Source: Mansonella perstans
Lineage: Eukaryota; Nematoda; Chromadorea; Rhabditida; Onchocercidae
Assembly: GCA_037074765.1 (NCBI GenBank)
Contig: JBAMDO010000130.1
Span: 94,226 to 158,225, forward strand
Direction: 5' to 3'
Length of the DNA stretch: 64,000 nt
Shown here: piece by piece, positions 1 to 12,021 of the stretch
Position numbering within the stretch: position 1 is the first letter of the stretch
How the letters are laid out: each line of letters begins with the position of its first letter
The notes under the pieces: model-generated
What the model was told of the DNA's origin: nothing
What the model saw: the letters and a program-made list of their open reading frames with translations, nothing else
Database searches by the model: none
Made by a program: the position numbers and the translations under genes

Positions 1-73
1 AAATTTTCATCCTTTACAATTCACAGATCAATGGAACAGATTACACCTGAAAAGATACCACACAAATTTGCTT

Positions 74-155
74 GAACACAAACACACACACACATGGACA
101 CACACACACACACACACATACACATACATACATACATACATACACACACACATAG
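74..155. repeat. CA / CATA microsatellite
   Basis: A CA-dinucleotide run is interrupted by TGGA and passes into CATA tetranucleotides and back to CA. The His/Thr-rich and Cys/Val-rich open frames on the two strands are by-products of this repeat. Confidence 0.95.
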
Positions 156-1949
156 CGACAATTGCATGTATGCATTAAAATTATCAAACTTCTTCAATGA
201 AATTTTAAAATATTTAAATTGCATTTCATTTTCATTGCTATGTAAACAATTATCAGTTGTATATTGGTATATTGGTTGTTGTTTGTTTGCTGTTGTTGTT
301 TTTTCTGGAAAGCAAAACAACTTTCGTCAATTTTTTTTCAATGATAATTTTTTTGGATGGAAATTTTGATAATCTCATAGAATAACTCAAGGTCCTAATA
401 GGAATAGTTGTTGAAAGAAATTGAAACTAAAAAATTTAAATAAGAAGGAAAAGTTGTTTACCACTAATTGGATTATTTGTGCTAACATTTATTATAAGTT
501 TAATAATATTTTATTTTGTTCAAATATGTAATTGAAAAGCAATCTTGTGTTTTGAATGAATTAGAAGGTCTAAATTATCTTTAAATGTAAAGGTCAAATG
601 GCAATTCAGCAATGCTCTATGATTACGTTTAATTTTTAATTGTATCAATTAATTAATTAAACTAAACAGGTCAAGTCAAATTATAGGGGTTAGATTTTGC
701 TGAAAAGAAAAGATTTATTATATTTATCTTAGCTAAAGTAACTTATTGCAGTATTTCTTTTTCTACAAACGATCTCGGTGGTATATCTTATTTGTTTTAC
801 TGCAATATCGAAATAACAATAGTAAAATAGTAGATTTCGAAAAAAAAAATCAATTACATTTATGATTATCTGCTCCCTTACGAATTTCTCTGTTAGATTT
901 TTATCAAATCTGGTATCATTTGGAAATTTCAATCATGACCGTTTTCATTTCCCAAATATCTATCTTTGATGTGTATCGACTAATGAATGTCAGAAATTAT
1001 CATAGTATATAAATTTGTCAAATAGTTGATGGTAATTAAATTACTGTTATTTGACGATGATTACGTAATGTGTCACGGTATCACGTGATATACCACGAAA
1101 TGTAAACGATAATTAAAGGAGAAAATTTTAGATAGTAAAATAGGTTTTTTTAGAAACAAAAATATTGCAATGTATTTCTGCTATTCAATAATAAAATGCA
1201 TGAAGATACAATGAAAAGTTTTTTAAATTTGCTATTGTAATAAGGAATTGATAGTATCAATTTTAAAAAACGTGGCGATATTAGACGTGAACATGCAAGA
1301 TAATAATTGCAACAGCGTTGAAAGTAACTGATGCGTATGATCTGAATGTAAGATGATTCTCGCTAAGATTTTCATCGAATAATGATGCGATAAGTTATTT
1401 TTTGAAAATTTAATTTTTTTCTTTTACTCTTTCTCTCTCTCTATTTCTAAACGAATATGTCAAATGCGTCAAAAAAGGTACGTTTAGAATTTGATTAGAA
1501 AACAATGAATTAAATTTGTTAGAGCAAAATTTTAGTGAGTAAATAATTAATTTCATGGAAAAAAATTTTTTTTTTTGGGAATAAAAAATTAAAAGAAGAG
1601 GACTTGAAAAGGCAAAATTGATTTAAATCTTTTTAAATCCTTTTAACCATTTAAATCCAATCAATGTTTAGGTTATTAAGTTCTCAATGATTCCTCATAT
1701 TGTCCTAAAAAGGTTATCTAATAAATGCTAATAAAATTTTTGACCAAAACACAAGCAACCACCAAGCAATTTCATTCATTTAAATTACGCTTCGATTGTA
1801 AGGTTAATTATTTTCGATGAACTTTTATCGGATCAGTGATCAAATGGATAAAATTGATTTGCATGGATTGCTTTCTAATGTTGCGAATTTGCTTACGTTT
1901 CCGGCACGAATGATTATTTATTTCCCAAATAATAAATATATTGCAAAGA

Positions 1950-2194
1950 AAATTTTTGTTCAACCTTTATTAATTTTTTTCAGGAATCTTTTGATAACTA
2001 AGCTAATTGATTTCCATTGATTGATGATTACGATAATTAGTATTTTAAATTTGCTCGAATAATTATTTTCTCAAGCAGTGCAATAATGTTGAGAGCAAAA
2101 TTTTTGTTCATACCTTTAATGAAGAAGTTTTAGCATACTTTTAGATAACTGAGCTAATTGATTTATTGATTGATAATTACGATAATCATTATTT
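1950..2194. repeat. Diverged direct repeat, two copies of about 97 bp
   Basis: Positions 1950-2046 and 2097-2194 share AAATTTTTGTTCA, GATAACT(A/G)AGCTAATTGATTT and ATTGATTGAT(G)ATTACGATAAT blocks in the same order. The copies are separated by about 50 bp. No coding potential is evident. Confidence 0.7.
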
Positions 2195-3384
2195 GGATTA
2201 AGTTATTCTGTAGCAATTTCCATTTTTTAATCTACAAAATTAATCAAATTTTAAAATAAATGAATGATTCATAATTACAATTTGGTAACTGAAATTTCAA
2301 TTTGATACATTTGATATTTAACAATTTCATATTGAATTGAATAATTTGAAATTCCACTGAATTGCACTAATTCATTGCACTTGTTGCTACCTAATTAAAT
2401 CTTTGCTAATTTTCTTACACTGAAGTATACTTTCGAAGAATTTTAATTACAACACTTGAATTTAATTTTAGAGATGAATGAAAATTGCAAAATTTATTCA
2501 AATTCATTAATTGTATCAATTTTCGAATATTAATTCATTTTTCAATTTCAATTTATTAAATATTCATCGACATTTGTTCGCGAGACTATTCAGAAAATGC
2601 GGTATCTAAAGAAAAAAAACAAAGCCATAAATTTGAAATTTGTTGTAAAAATTTTTCCGAATTATAAATTCATTTTTCAATTTCAATTTGTAAAATGTTT
2701 GTGTACGTACTTTTTTGCAATTTCAATGATGCTTTTCAAATTTATGGCATCGTGTATATGTGATAGTGTGAAAGCCTCCATTCTCTCTCTCTCTTTCTAT
2801 TATTTGTTTCAAAACTATTTAAAATTTCTTTAACATTTTACATATAAATTAGCACTAATGTTTATTTATGAAATTATAATTAAAAACATTTAACAATTGC
2901 TTGTCTGAAAAAATTAACTTCTAAAATTTAACTGTAATTAGATCTATTTCTAACGGTTATTTTTTTTTTTTTTGTTCAAATTAAAGCAACAATAAATAAT
3001 GAAATGATCATTGGCTATCAACGATCGTTGCAGTTAATGATAGATTAACTCTCATAAGAACGATGAGGTTTCATCTTAAGTACCAGATAAAGTTTCATTT
3101 TCATCAATCAACAATTGCTAGCTATTAAATAGCATCTGGAAGAATTAATTTACACTGCATTATTTATACATTGATAAGGCATCAGCTGCCCACAACTGAC
3201 CTTTCCCTTGTGTTATTTGTTTTTAGCTTGGTCAAAGAAAATAAGTGAAATTTTGAATTTTGCTTCTTTTCAACATTTGTAACTAGGATCAGTTATCGTT
3301 TTGAAAGCTACACTAAGCTATGACTATTCATTAATCTTTTCAACCATTTATCAACAAGCAAATTTTTTCTATTATTTTTATTTT

Positions 3385-3630
3385 TATTTGCTTATTGTTG
3401 CTGTTATTGTTGTTATTGTTATATTGTCATTGTTGCTGCTGTTATTATTGTTGTTGTTATTGTTGCAATTGTTATTGCTGTTACTATGTTGTTGTTGTTG
3501 TTACTGCTACTGTTCTTATTGTTGTAATTGTTATTGTTGCTCTTGCTGTTATTGCTGTAATTGTTACTGCTGTTTTGTTGCTGTTGTTGTTATTGTTATC
3601 GTTACTGTATTGTTGTTGTTGCCGTTATTT
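3385..3630. repeat. GTT/ATT/GCT trinucleotide microsatellite
   Basis: Imperfect trinucleotide repeat of GTT, ATT and GCT units. It gives poly-Leu or poly-Val/Cys open frames in all three forward frames, which marks it as repeat rather than coding sequence. Confidence 0.9.
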
Positions 3631-5540
3631 TTTTGTTAATTTCAATATTTTTTAATTTCCCTAAATAGGTTTCAAAACTTTAATTTGAAATATTTCCAAT
3701 TATTTTCTTTTATGCATTATTTTCTTACGCCTATTTATTATTGGTTTGTTGTTAAATTTTCTCTTATATATTTGACTGTTTTTATAATTATTTTTCTTTC
3801 AATTCTGTTTCTGTTTTTTTTGGTTTTTTATAAAATCTTTTTTTCTTTTTTCTCTAGGATCTCTGTGATTTGTTCATGTTTTTGAATTGTTAATTGATAA
3901 GCTTTGTTTTTTTTAAGTTCCAATTGCTTTTCTTTTTAATAGTTTGTATTTTCGATAATTTAACTGCTACTAGCAGCAAGTATACAGGTAGTGAAATTTA
4001 GTGCTTCATTTGTACTTTGAATTTTTAATTACGAAACTTTTTTTTCTTTTTTTCTCTAGGATCTCTATGATTTGTTCCTTGTATCGTTTTTCTTTTTACA
4101 ATTATGCCTTTAAATTTTTAAAATCTTGCTTTTCAAACTTTTCTTTTATCTTATGAATTTGTTTCCGGTTTTTTCCTATTTATTCAAGTTTTTATTTTTT
4201 CGTTAAATTTCAAAAGATTTTTTTTTATGTTCATGATTATTTAAAATGGTAGTAGTTCAGATTAGGCTAACTTAGGCTTAGGTAAGTTTTTTTTAAGCCT
4301 AAGCTTAAAGCTTATGTATTAAACTTGGACAGATTTTGGTGCAAGTGTTGGAATTTGTTTAGTTTTAATTTTATCGTCTGTAACTAATTTCATCATTGTA
4401 AATATTACATTCTGAAATCAAATATCACTTATGAGCAACACTTTTCATTAGTTACGTGCCTAATGAATTGTTGGCTAATTAGTTGAAAAAAAACGAGCCT
4501 AAATTTTGATGAATTTAACTAGTGATGATACTTTTAATAATTTAGTTTCCAAGGAAATTTAAATGCTGACAAAATTTACATCTTTGTTGAAAATTTTCAA
4601 TTACAGTTCATCATTAAAGTCCTACAGTAAAAAAGTAGTATTGTACTGGATTGTTGCTAACAGGTCTAATATGGCTAAATGAATTCTTAGCTGATCGTGA
4701 TTAGCTGCTGATGAATAGTAATGGCAATTAAATAACATTTGATAGTTTTAAATGATAGTGCTTAGTATGTTTGAACAAATTTAGGTATAACTTTAAGTGA
4801 TTAAATGTACCTACTAACTTAGGTAGCCTAATTTTCAGGTCTTTTCTTTCATTGTAAAAACAAAATGCATCATCACAAGAGTAACAAATGTCATCATCAA
4901 AGTTTGTGTCTATTAACTATTCATTTCTTGTCACCTAAATGAATTGTGACAGTCTCTTTTTTTCTTCATCGGGGTTTTTTTTTTTAGTAGAAACAGCTTT
5001 ATTATAGTCAAATTTTGTAATGCTTAAAATCATCGTTCCTCAAGTGTGAAAATTCTCAATTTGGTAAATTCCAGTCTGGTCTATTTTTCTCCTTTTCAAA
5101 AAAAAAAAGCCTTTAAATTCAATGAAAATTTCAGTAAGTGCAAAAGCTAAAAAGAATGCCAAGAATTGCGTTTCAATGAAATTGAAACTTTTGAAATAAA
5201 TATTTTGTTTTTCTGCACTACAGTAAGCTGAAATAAAATTTCATAAAAGGAAAAACCTGCTTTTCCAGCTCAGTATGATTTATTCTTGTATCTGTTTATA
5301 TTTTTGCATCTGTTTATATTTTCAATCTTATGATCTTATTTATGGTTTTGTTTTCAATTCAGTTTTCATTGATGTATTCTTTGTCGTTTTGTGTATTTCC
5401 GAAAAAAAAAAGATCATTTTAAGATCATTTTGATTGATCTGACCAAACATTCAAATGCTGCATTCTACTACTTTTATGATTATTTTTGATTTTATTTTCA
5501 TTTTTTTTGTTTTATCTTTCCGTTAATGTTTTGAAATGAT

Positions 5541-5618
5541 AACGGATTATTTGTTGTTTGTTGCAGAATTTTCATTACTAACGGATTATTTGTTGTTTGT
5601 TGCAGAATTTTCATTACT
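5541..5618. repeat. Perfect 39 bp tandem duplication
   Basis: The 39 bp unit beginning AACGGATTATTTGTTG and ending TTTTCATTACT occurs twice, head to tail, with no mismatch. Each unit contains GTTTGTTGCAG, a good nematode splice-acceptor sequence. It lies about 420 bp upstream of the GT92 start codon, so it may mark a trans-splice or 5'UTR acceptor. That reading is inference. Confidence 0.9.
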
Positions 5619-6034
5619 TCGTGATTAACGTAATTATTTTGATAACATGTGACAAATTAAATTAAACTATAATATTTCATTCAATAGAAATGTAAAGCGA
5701 AACTTTTAATTGATACTGACGTTAGGCAGTTAGCATCGTATGATTGTTTTCTTTTTTTTTGCTCTGCAATACAAGTTTTATTATTTTAGTGGAATGTGAA
5801 CTCATTAAATATTTCACAGACATTTTAATTTTGATGATATTTACTGGGACAAAATTAACCGAAAACTGATTTTGAATTTTTTTTGTTGAAAAGAATTTTT
5901 TCCACAGGATTTGTATGCTAAATGAATGACCTTTAGAACTATTGAAATGCATTAAATGTTCAGATCGTTTTACCGTAAAATAAAATGACACTATTTTAGG
6001 GTTAAAAAAAAAAAAAACAAACTGGGTAAAAACA

Positions 6035-9000
6035 ATGACACTGAAATATCGTTTTACTGTACTCTTCCTAAGTTCACTCACAACAATGGTGATGCTTACA
6101 TTTAGTCGTATTTTTACTCTTTCTACTACAATAAATCTATGGAAAAGTGAACAAGCTATAGGGAAGTATTCATCTAATACAGATCTAATTGTCATTATTG
6201 CACCTAATACTACTACTACTACAACAACAACAACAGTAGCAAATACTACTACTACTATTACTACTGCTACTACTACTACTGCAGTTGACTACAGTGATAA
6301 GGTATTGCTTTATAATGGATGTATATTGTGACCGATACTATCAGTAAATTTAGTTCTTCTTCTAAAGTATTTTTCAAATGACTTCAATGACTGCATAGAT
6401 AATATGAAATAATGGAAGATTTTTTAAAATTAAAATTACCATAAAAGTATCAAAATGAAAATTTATTTAGCAAAAAAAAAGTGGAGAAATTGAATTTTTT
6501 GCTACAACAGAAATTATTATTAAATTTTTGAAATTTCACTTTCATATTTCTAATTTCGATAGAAAAAATTTGAAAGTTCTAGCGATCTCATTTATGACAA
6601 AAAAAACAAGAGAATTTGAATTCTCTCGCTGTTGTGGTAATTACCTTGAGAAAAATGTGCAAATGTGCAAATTTTCGAAGTAATCGTGGAGGGAATGAGA
6701 GGGAAAGAGAGAGAGAAAAAAAGAAAATTTAATTTGGAAGTAATCATGGGAGAAACATGAAAGCGAGAGATATTAAATTTTGTTAATATTATTGATATGA
6801 GAAGAAATGGCTCGTTGAATTGCATCAAATAAATTTGAAATTGTATAAGAAAAATATGTGAAAAAAAAATAAGCTGTTATTGTAATGATGAAAAATTTCG
6901 TCTCATTTCAATTTTATGCCCTGCAATTTACAGATATATGTAATGGCTGCCTATGTGACATCACCATCAAGCATAAGATTAACGACAATTCGCAAATGTC
7001 ACAAGAACATTAGGCTTCGTTTACATCTGAAGATAAATCAATCCAATTTTTTAATTTTTCCACTAATTAATAAGCCAATGCTTAGATGTCCATGGTTTTT
7101 TGCGACAAAGTTAGTTTTTTCAGTCATTTATTAATTGTCTCATTAAAACATAAATGATCCAATTAATTAGATCATTTCTAATGAACAAACACGTGCCTCC
7201 TGTAGGACAATTGCGATTTTATTGGGATTTGGATAGGCCATCATTAACAATCGCAATTGTCAGGATTACAAGAGGCACTGTGATACTCCTGGTGAACAAA
7301 TTGATTATATATTCATTAGGATTAGCATAAGTGTATAATTGTTAGAGCAACTAATTACTGATTTCTATTCAGATGTAATTTTGTTTATTAGAGTAATTAA
7401 TCATTAATTTCTATTCAGATGTGATTTTGTTGGTTATTTTGCGATAACAATGTTTCGGAAAGAATTGAAACAAGAATTATTGATGAGAAGCCATGAAAAT
7501 TTACCCAAAGCTTACCTGTCGCGGTTGGATAGGCCATCATTGAAAATTCCAATTGTCTTACAGGAGGCACGTGTAATGTTGAATAGACCACGTAAACATT
7601 ATCTGGCTGTTTGCTTACAGCCAATCTTCCTATTAGCCGACTGGACTTTACTTGTACAATTCTTTGAGGTAAGCTAAAGGCTATTATAAATAAATGAATG
7701 GAAGAAGTATGTTGCGAAAAAAAAAACTTACTTTTAAATTTTATCAATCATTTTGTAAATTGTACTTAATTGATTAAATTGATTCACTTTTTTTTCGAAT
7801 GAAATATGTTCTCTTTCTCTCTTCCTCTTTTTCCCCTCTCTTTATCTTCCTTTTTCTTTCTTAGAATATTTTATAGGTTTGGATTGCTCAAGGTGTCACC
7901 AAATTTTGTGTTTATGTACAATCGATGACACCTGAAGTTGACGCATTGCTACGTGTTTATGAGCATTCAAAAAATGTGGAAATTGAACGAATTAATTGGG
8001 CTCCATTGCCAACAGATGATGTTATTTCTAAACATGAAAATGATCCAAATTTACGGACTTATAGAACTGAGGTTTGAGTTTTCCCGGAATTTCAGAATTG
8101 TAATACAAGATCTTTTTTTTATAAAATAAAAGCAAAGTGCTAAAGAGAACAAATGTCAGTGTTAATTAACGTATTGAACTATCTGAAAGCAATAGAGACG
8201 ATATTTGAGAATATATACAGAACCACTAACAACAACTAACCATTTGTAATATAAGAACTCTTCTATGTCCATTTGATCCAATCGTTCATTTTTCTAATCA
8301 GAATCTTCTATGTCCACCTGATTCAACTGTTTATCTTTCTAATCAAGCTCTGTTTCTTTTTTAGGCTTAGTTACTTTTCTTTTAGGATTACTTTTACTTT
8401 ACCACTACTTACTTACTTTTAGGCGTAGCTACTTTTCAGTACATGATGTAAACAGTTTTCAGAATTGTAATATAACATCTTCCTGAAAACTTTTAAGGTT
8501 GTACATTTAACAATACAGTCATATTGCAGATTTTTTTTTTGTGTTTCCAAAAGATAGTTAATATATTTTCAATAACGATTTCATTAGCGATTTAACGAAT
8601 TTATCAATTACAAGTATCTTATCTTAAATTATTTGATCTTCACATCTTACTCATCCCTTTATCATTTATTCAATTTAATTATTCAATTTAATAATATTAT
8701 TGCTGTCTCTTCACTCTAGAATCAATCTTAATATCATTTAAAGATTAGAAATATTTATCTTTGAGTGCTGCTTCAATGATAATCAAAAAAAGAAAAAATA
8801 TTCGGTTGATAAGTCGAATGTGACATAATCAGCAATATCTCAATAGTTACTCAATTGTAAAAATTGTAGATTTGAGGGAGAACGGTAGAATGATTATTGA
8901 TTGGTTCCTAAATTTTCTTTATTATTTCAGAAATTTTTAATTCATTAATTCTTTGGTAAGAACTTTCCATTACGTCACTGCGGAGAAAAACTTGCTACTA

Positions 9001-11965
9001 TGACTTACGCCTTACACCTTTTTTAAATGCTATGCAATTTAGTATTTGAAAATATGCTAAGTTGCAGCAAAAATTAGGTTTAATAGTAACAGCTGGAGTT
9101 CTTTTAATTTCACAAAAAGTGTCTGTCAGAAAAAAATTGCTGTCAAATTGTCAAGCACATCAAACGTGTCACGAAGTTGCTGTTATTGTTGTTGTTGTTG
9201 TTGTTTTTGTTTTTGTTGTTGTTATTGTTGTTTTTGTTGTTGTTATTGTTGTTGTTGTTATTGTTGTTGTTATTATTGCTGCTGTTGTTATTGTTGTCGT
9301 TATTGTCGTTGTTGATGTTGTTATTATTGTTGTTATTGTTGTCGTTGTTGTTATTGCTGTTATTATTGTTGTTGTTGTTAAGCTGAGTATTACTTGTCTT
9401 TTTGATTTATCAAATACATAAAAATGTCATTTATCGTAAAATTCAGATCACTTACCATCAATACCTATTTTACGATAAGACTTATCCAAATTTAATAGCA
9501 AATGATAATAAGTATTAAATGTCACACATGTCACTTTTTCATCAAGACGAATAATCTACCAGTGCTTTGCCTAGAGAAGGAGGCGAGAAATCTCTTGACG
9601 AAATTAGTGCTATTTTTTTTTTCTAGCATAATTTTAATAAAAAAAACTGTTTTAAGCCTCAATAAAAACTATAAGGCCTTGGTATTTTCATATAAAAAAC
9701 TATTCCTTCTTACTGTCGCAAGTAATTCAAAATAAATGCTTTTTCTTTTTTACTCAAACAAATTAGTGCTCTTTTTTTATTAAGACCAATAATCTATTAA
9801 TGCTTCTGATATTTACTCTCTGTTACTAGTCCGTTACTCATATACACACATTTTTGATAATTTTTATTGCTTAAGGTGACCACATCGATCAATGATTGTC
9901 TTTTACGAAGTCGTGGTCATGCAAAATATGTTGTTTCGTCTGATCTTGATGAAATTATCGTGAATTATAAAGAAACATCGTTGCTGAAATTACTGGATAA
10001 TTTGCAAGCAAAGTTTCAAAAGTCAGCAGCCTTTGTCTTTCGTAGTAGTTTTGCGCTTTTTGAGGTTGGTACTTTACGTACTTTTTAAGGAGGAAGGACA
10101 CCTTTGTGATGTTATTTTTTTTCTTCAGAATATCACAGAAATAATATCAGCAGTCCTTATTGGGAGTTTTATTTGGGAGTTCTGCAGAAATGCTAATACA
10201 TTTAACAGTCAGTATGAAATGTATGAATTTAATTAATACTGACAATAATTGGAAATATGATCAAATTAGTTTCACTTAATAATATCAGATATAATTTTTT
10301 TCACGTAAAGCGGGAAAAGAAATGGCATGAAAACAAATGACTGATGAATTGATTGAAAGAAATCGATGTAAACTGGAATAAATTGAATGGAAAAGATAAT
10401 TATGAGAAAATTTCATTAAAACCTGGAGGAAATGGGTGAAGCTTCACTTCATAACTAGGCTCATTTAATAAAAATACTCCCACTACTAGGCTCATATAAC
10501 AAAAATACACCTACTACTAGGCTCATTTAATAAAAATGCACCACTACTAGGCTCATCTAATAAAAATACTTTACTCTGAGCTCACATATAGAAATCAAAA
10601 TGTTTGTTTAATAATTTCAACTTTTTTTTTTAGAATTATTGGGCTAATATTTCCAAGCCGACAGATATTGATTTCAGTGGTTTTGCAAATATTTCACTGG
10701 AAAATTATGTTTGGCCAGCTGGTTTTCGGAGCAAAGTAAGTAATTTATTTTAAAGTTAAATACTTTTTGTCATTTAAAAAGAAGAAAAAAACAAACTGAT
10801 GTTATTCTCAAGTTGAAATTATTGATGAAAATAATTTACTAACGAATTTTTTTTGCCTCTAAAGACAGAATATATTTCGAAAGGTAAAGAATGCAAAATC
10901 CATTATCCTTGTGGTTTTCAGGTAGTTATGATTCCAGAGCACATATACAGCACACATGTACATCAGGTATTAGAATTAGAACCTGGAAAACTTGTAACAA
11001 TTGTGCCACCCGAAACTGCTCTTGTTTTTCATTTAAGGTTTGTTGAAGAATTCTTAGATGAATCGGATTTAAATTTATAATGACTACTTGTAGTTCGACA
11101 AAAAACTAAGTACTTTTATAGGTTAAAAAATTTTGCCATCAAAAGTATAATGCTTGAATATATGAGATTTTTTAATGCTAGAAATTTGCTAATTTTTTGT
11201 AATGACTATAATTAAATGATGATTGAATAAATGTACAATGTTCTTCACATACAACAAATAAATGTATAATGTTCTTCATATATACTCTTTTATACCATAT
11301 GCTGCTAATTATTGATTCAAAGTTTTCTTTGCTAATTTTTTTTTTAAGGCGAATTATGAGTAATGAGCTATGGTCATCAAATAAAACAATGAAAACCGAT
11401 GCGCTTGCTCGATTTATTGATCCATGTAATAAATCATGGAAAAATCGATTGAAAGGAATCAGAAAGATTCCGGAAGCTAAAATATTACACGGAAATAAAT
11501 GGCCCCAAAGAGGAAGCCAGGTTTTTTTTTTTATTTTTCATTTCATATTTTTTATAGGATGGGGAACTGATGTAGAAAAAATTTTTCTGGAGAAAATTGC
11601 AAGGTCATAAAAATAACCCAAAAGCAGAGACATTATTGTACTATTTAAAACAGCCATATATGTGAAATATCATATTTATATTGCTATGGTAATTTATGTT
11701 GCTACAGTAATTTATATTGCTACAGTAATCTGTATTGCTGCAATAATTTGTATAGTTATAGTAATTTATATTTCTACAGTAATTTATTTTTACTTTACTT
11801 TTAAAATTCATATTTTAGGTAATGGAAGAACTTGAAGCATGCCGTGAACAACTTAATGCTATTCGAAATAATACTTGCCAATCACCGTATCGTTGTATGT
11901 CCAAAATTACTTCTGTTGGAGCAAATGAATGGATCATTGCACAACAAACTTGGACTGTTTTATAG
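6035..11965 (+). CDS. Glycosyltransferase family 92 (DUF23) type II membrane protein
   Basis: Nine exons in phase: 6035-6301, 6934-7109, 7419-7668, 7877-8071, 9876-10064, 10634-10735, 10865-11037, 11349-11520, 11819-11965; 556 aa. GT92 enzymes are Golgi transferases; characterised members (C. elegans GALT-1) add galactose to fucose on N-glycan cores. The N-terminus shows a short basic start and a hydrophobic signal anchor (about residues 8-27), then a Thr-rich stem (about 58-85). The GT92 core starts near IYVMAAYVTSP and includes AVCLQPIFLLADWTLLVQFF and FCVYVQS. SDLDEII (near residue 318) is the expected metal-binding DxD-type site. Several Cys suit a lumenal fold. The start is the only ATG giving the signal anchor. 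Exon 1 is less certain than exons 2-9. Oddities are the duplicated exon-3 acceptor region, exon-3-like fragments in intron 2 and a 22 bp inverted repeat across the stop codon. Acceptor sugar unknown. Confidence 0.85.
7189..7282. repeat. Inverted-repeat copies of GT92 exon 3 sequence inside intron 2
   Basis: Positions 7229-7282 resemble exon 3 (7524-7574) in direct orientation and share TTGGATAGGCCATCATT exactly. Positions 7189-7214 are close to the reverse complement of exon 3 7551-7575 (ACACGTGCCTCCTGTAGG). The two intronic pieces pair with each other through CAATTGCGATT/AATCGCAATTG, so they form a potential hairpin derived from exon sequence. Confidence 0.8.
7344..7435. repeat. 46 bp tandem duplication across the GT92 exon 3 acceptor
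   Basis: Copies at 7344-7389 and 7390-7435 both contain TTTCTATTCAGATGT followed by ATTTTGTT. Only the second acceptor (AG at 7417-7418) keeps the frame. Use of the first (7371-7372) would read five codons and then TAG. Confidence 0.85.
8256..8346. repeat. About 46 bp tandem duplication in GT92 intron 4
   Basis: Two diverged copies of a TCTTCTATGTCCA...TTTCTAATCA unit lie head to tail at 8256-8301 and 8302-8346. No function is visible. Confidence 0.75.
9174..9382. repeat. GTT microsatellite in GT92 intron 4
   Basis: Long imperfect GTT/ATT trinucleotide repeat with a few GTC and GCT units. Overlapping poly-Leu and poly-Val open frames show it is not coding. Confidence 0.9.
10453..10570. repeat. 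Minisatellite in GT92 intron 5, about 31 bp unit
   Basis: Four imperfect copies of a unit around ACTAGGCTCATTTAATAAAA, starting near 10453, 10485, 10516 and 10546. Confidence 0.8.
11672..11790. repeat. 18 bp minisatellite in GT92 intron 8
   Basis: About six to seven imperfect copies of GTAATTTATATTGCTACA. Confidence 0.8.
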
Positions 11966-12021
11966 CGCATTCTTGTAATATATTATTTCTTTTGGTTGTA
12001 ACAGAAGTAATTTTGGACATA
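11896..12021. repeat. Perfect 22 bp inverted repeat flanking the GT92 stop codon
   Basis: The arm at 11896-11917 is in the last exon and begins TATGTCCAAAATTAC. Its exact reverse complement is at 12000-12021 in the 3' flank. The stop codon (11963-11965) lies in the 82 nt loop. The transcript could form a strong hairpin at its 3' end. Confidence 0.95.

Larger units (their letters stand above)
1..6034. other. Gene-free repeat-rich upstream region
   Basis: I find no convincing exon here. Open frames are short, T-rich, or translations of microsatellites. The region holds CA/CATA and GTT microsatellites, a diverged direct repeat (1950-2194), a second direct repeat around TCTCTAGGATCTCT (about 3846-3875 and 4045-4075), a small hairpin with CTTAGGCTTA/TAAGCCTAAG arms near 4270-4303, and a perfect 39 bp tandem duplication (5541-5618) just before the GT92 gene. 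The promoter or trans-splice acceptor of that gene should lie in the last few hundred bases but cannot be placed. Confidence 0.5.

Noticed and set aside
3301..3655. Long Leu/Cys/Val-rich open frames in several forward frames
   Set aside because: They follow a GTT/GCT trinucleotide repeat and appear in all frames; no non-repetitive extension or splice structure supports coding.
9062..9421. Poly-Val and poly-Leu open frames
   Set aside because: Microsatellite inside GT92 intron 4, not a gene.
10453..10570. CRISPR-like spaced repeats
   Set aside because: Units are contiguous tandem copies without unique spacers, inside an intron of a eukaryotic gene; same for 26948-27034 and 11672-11790.
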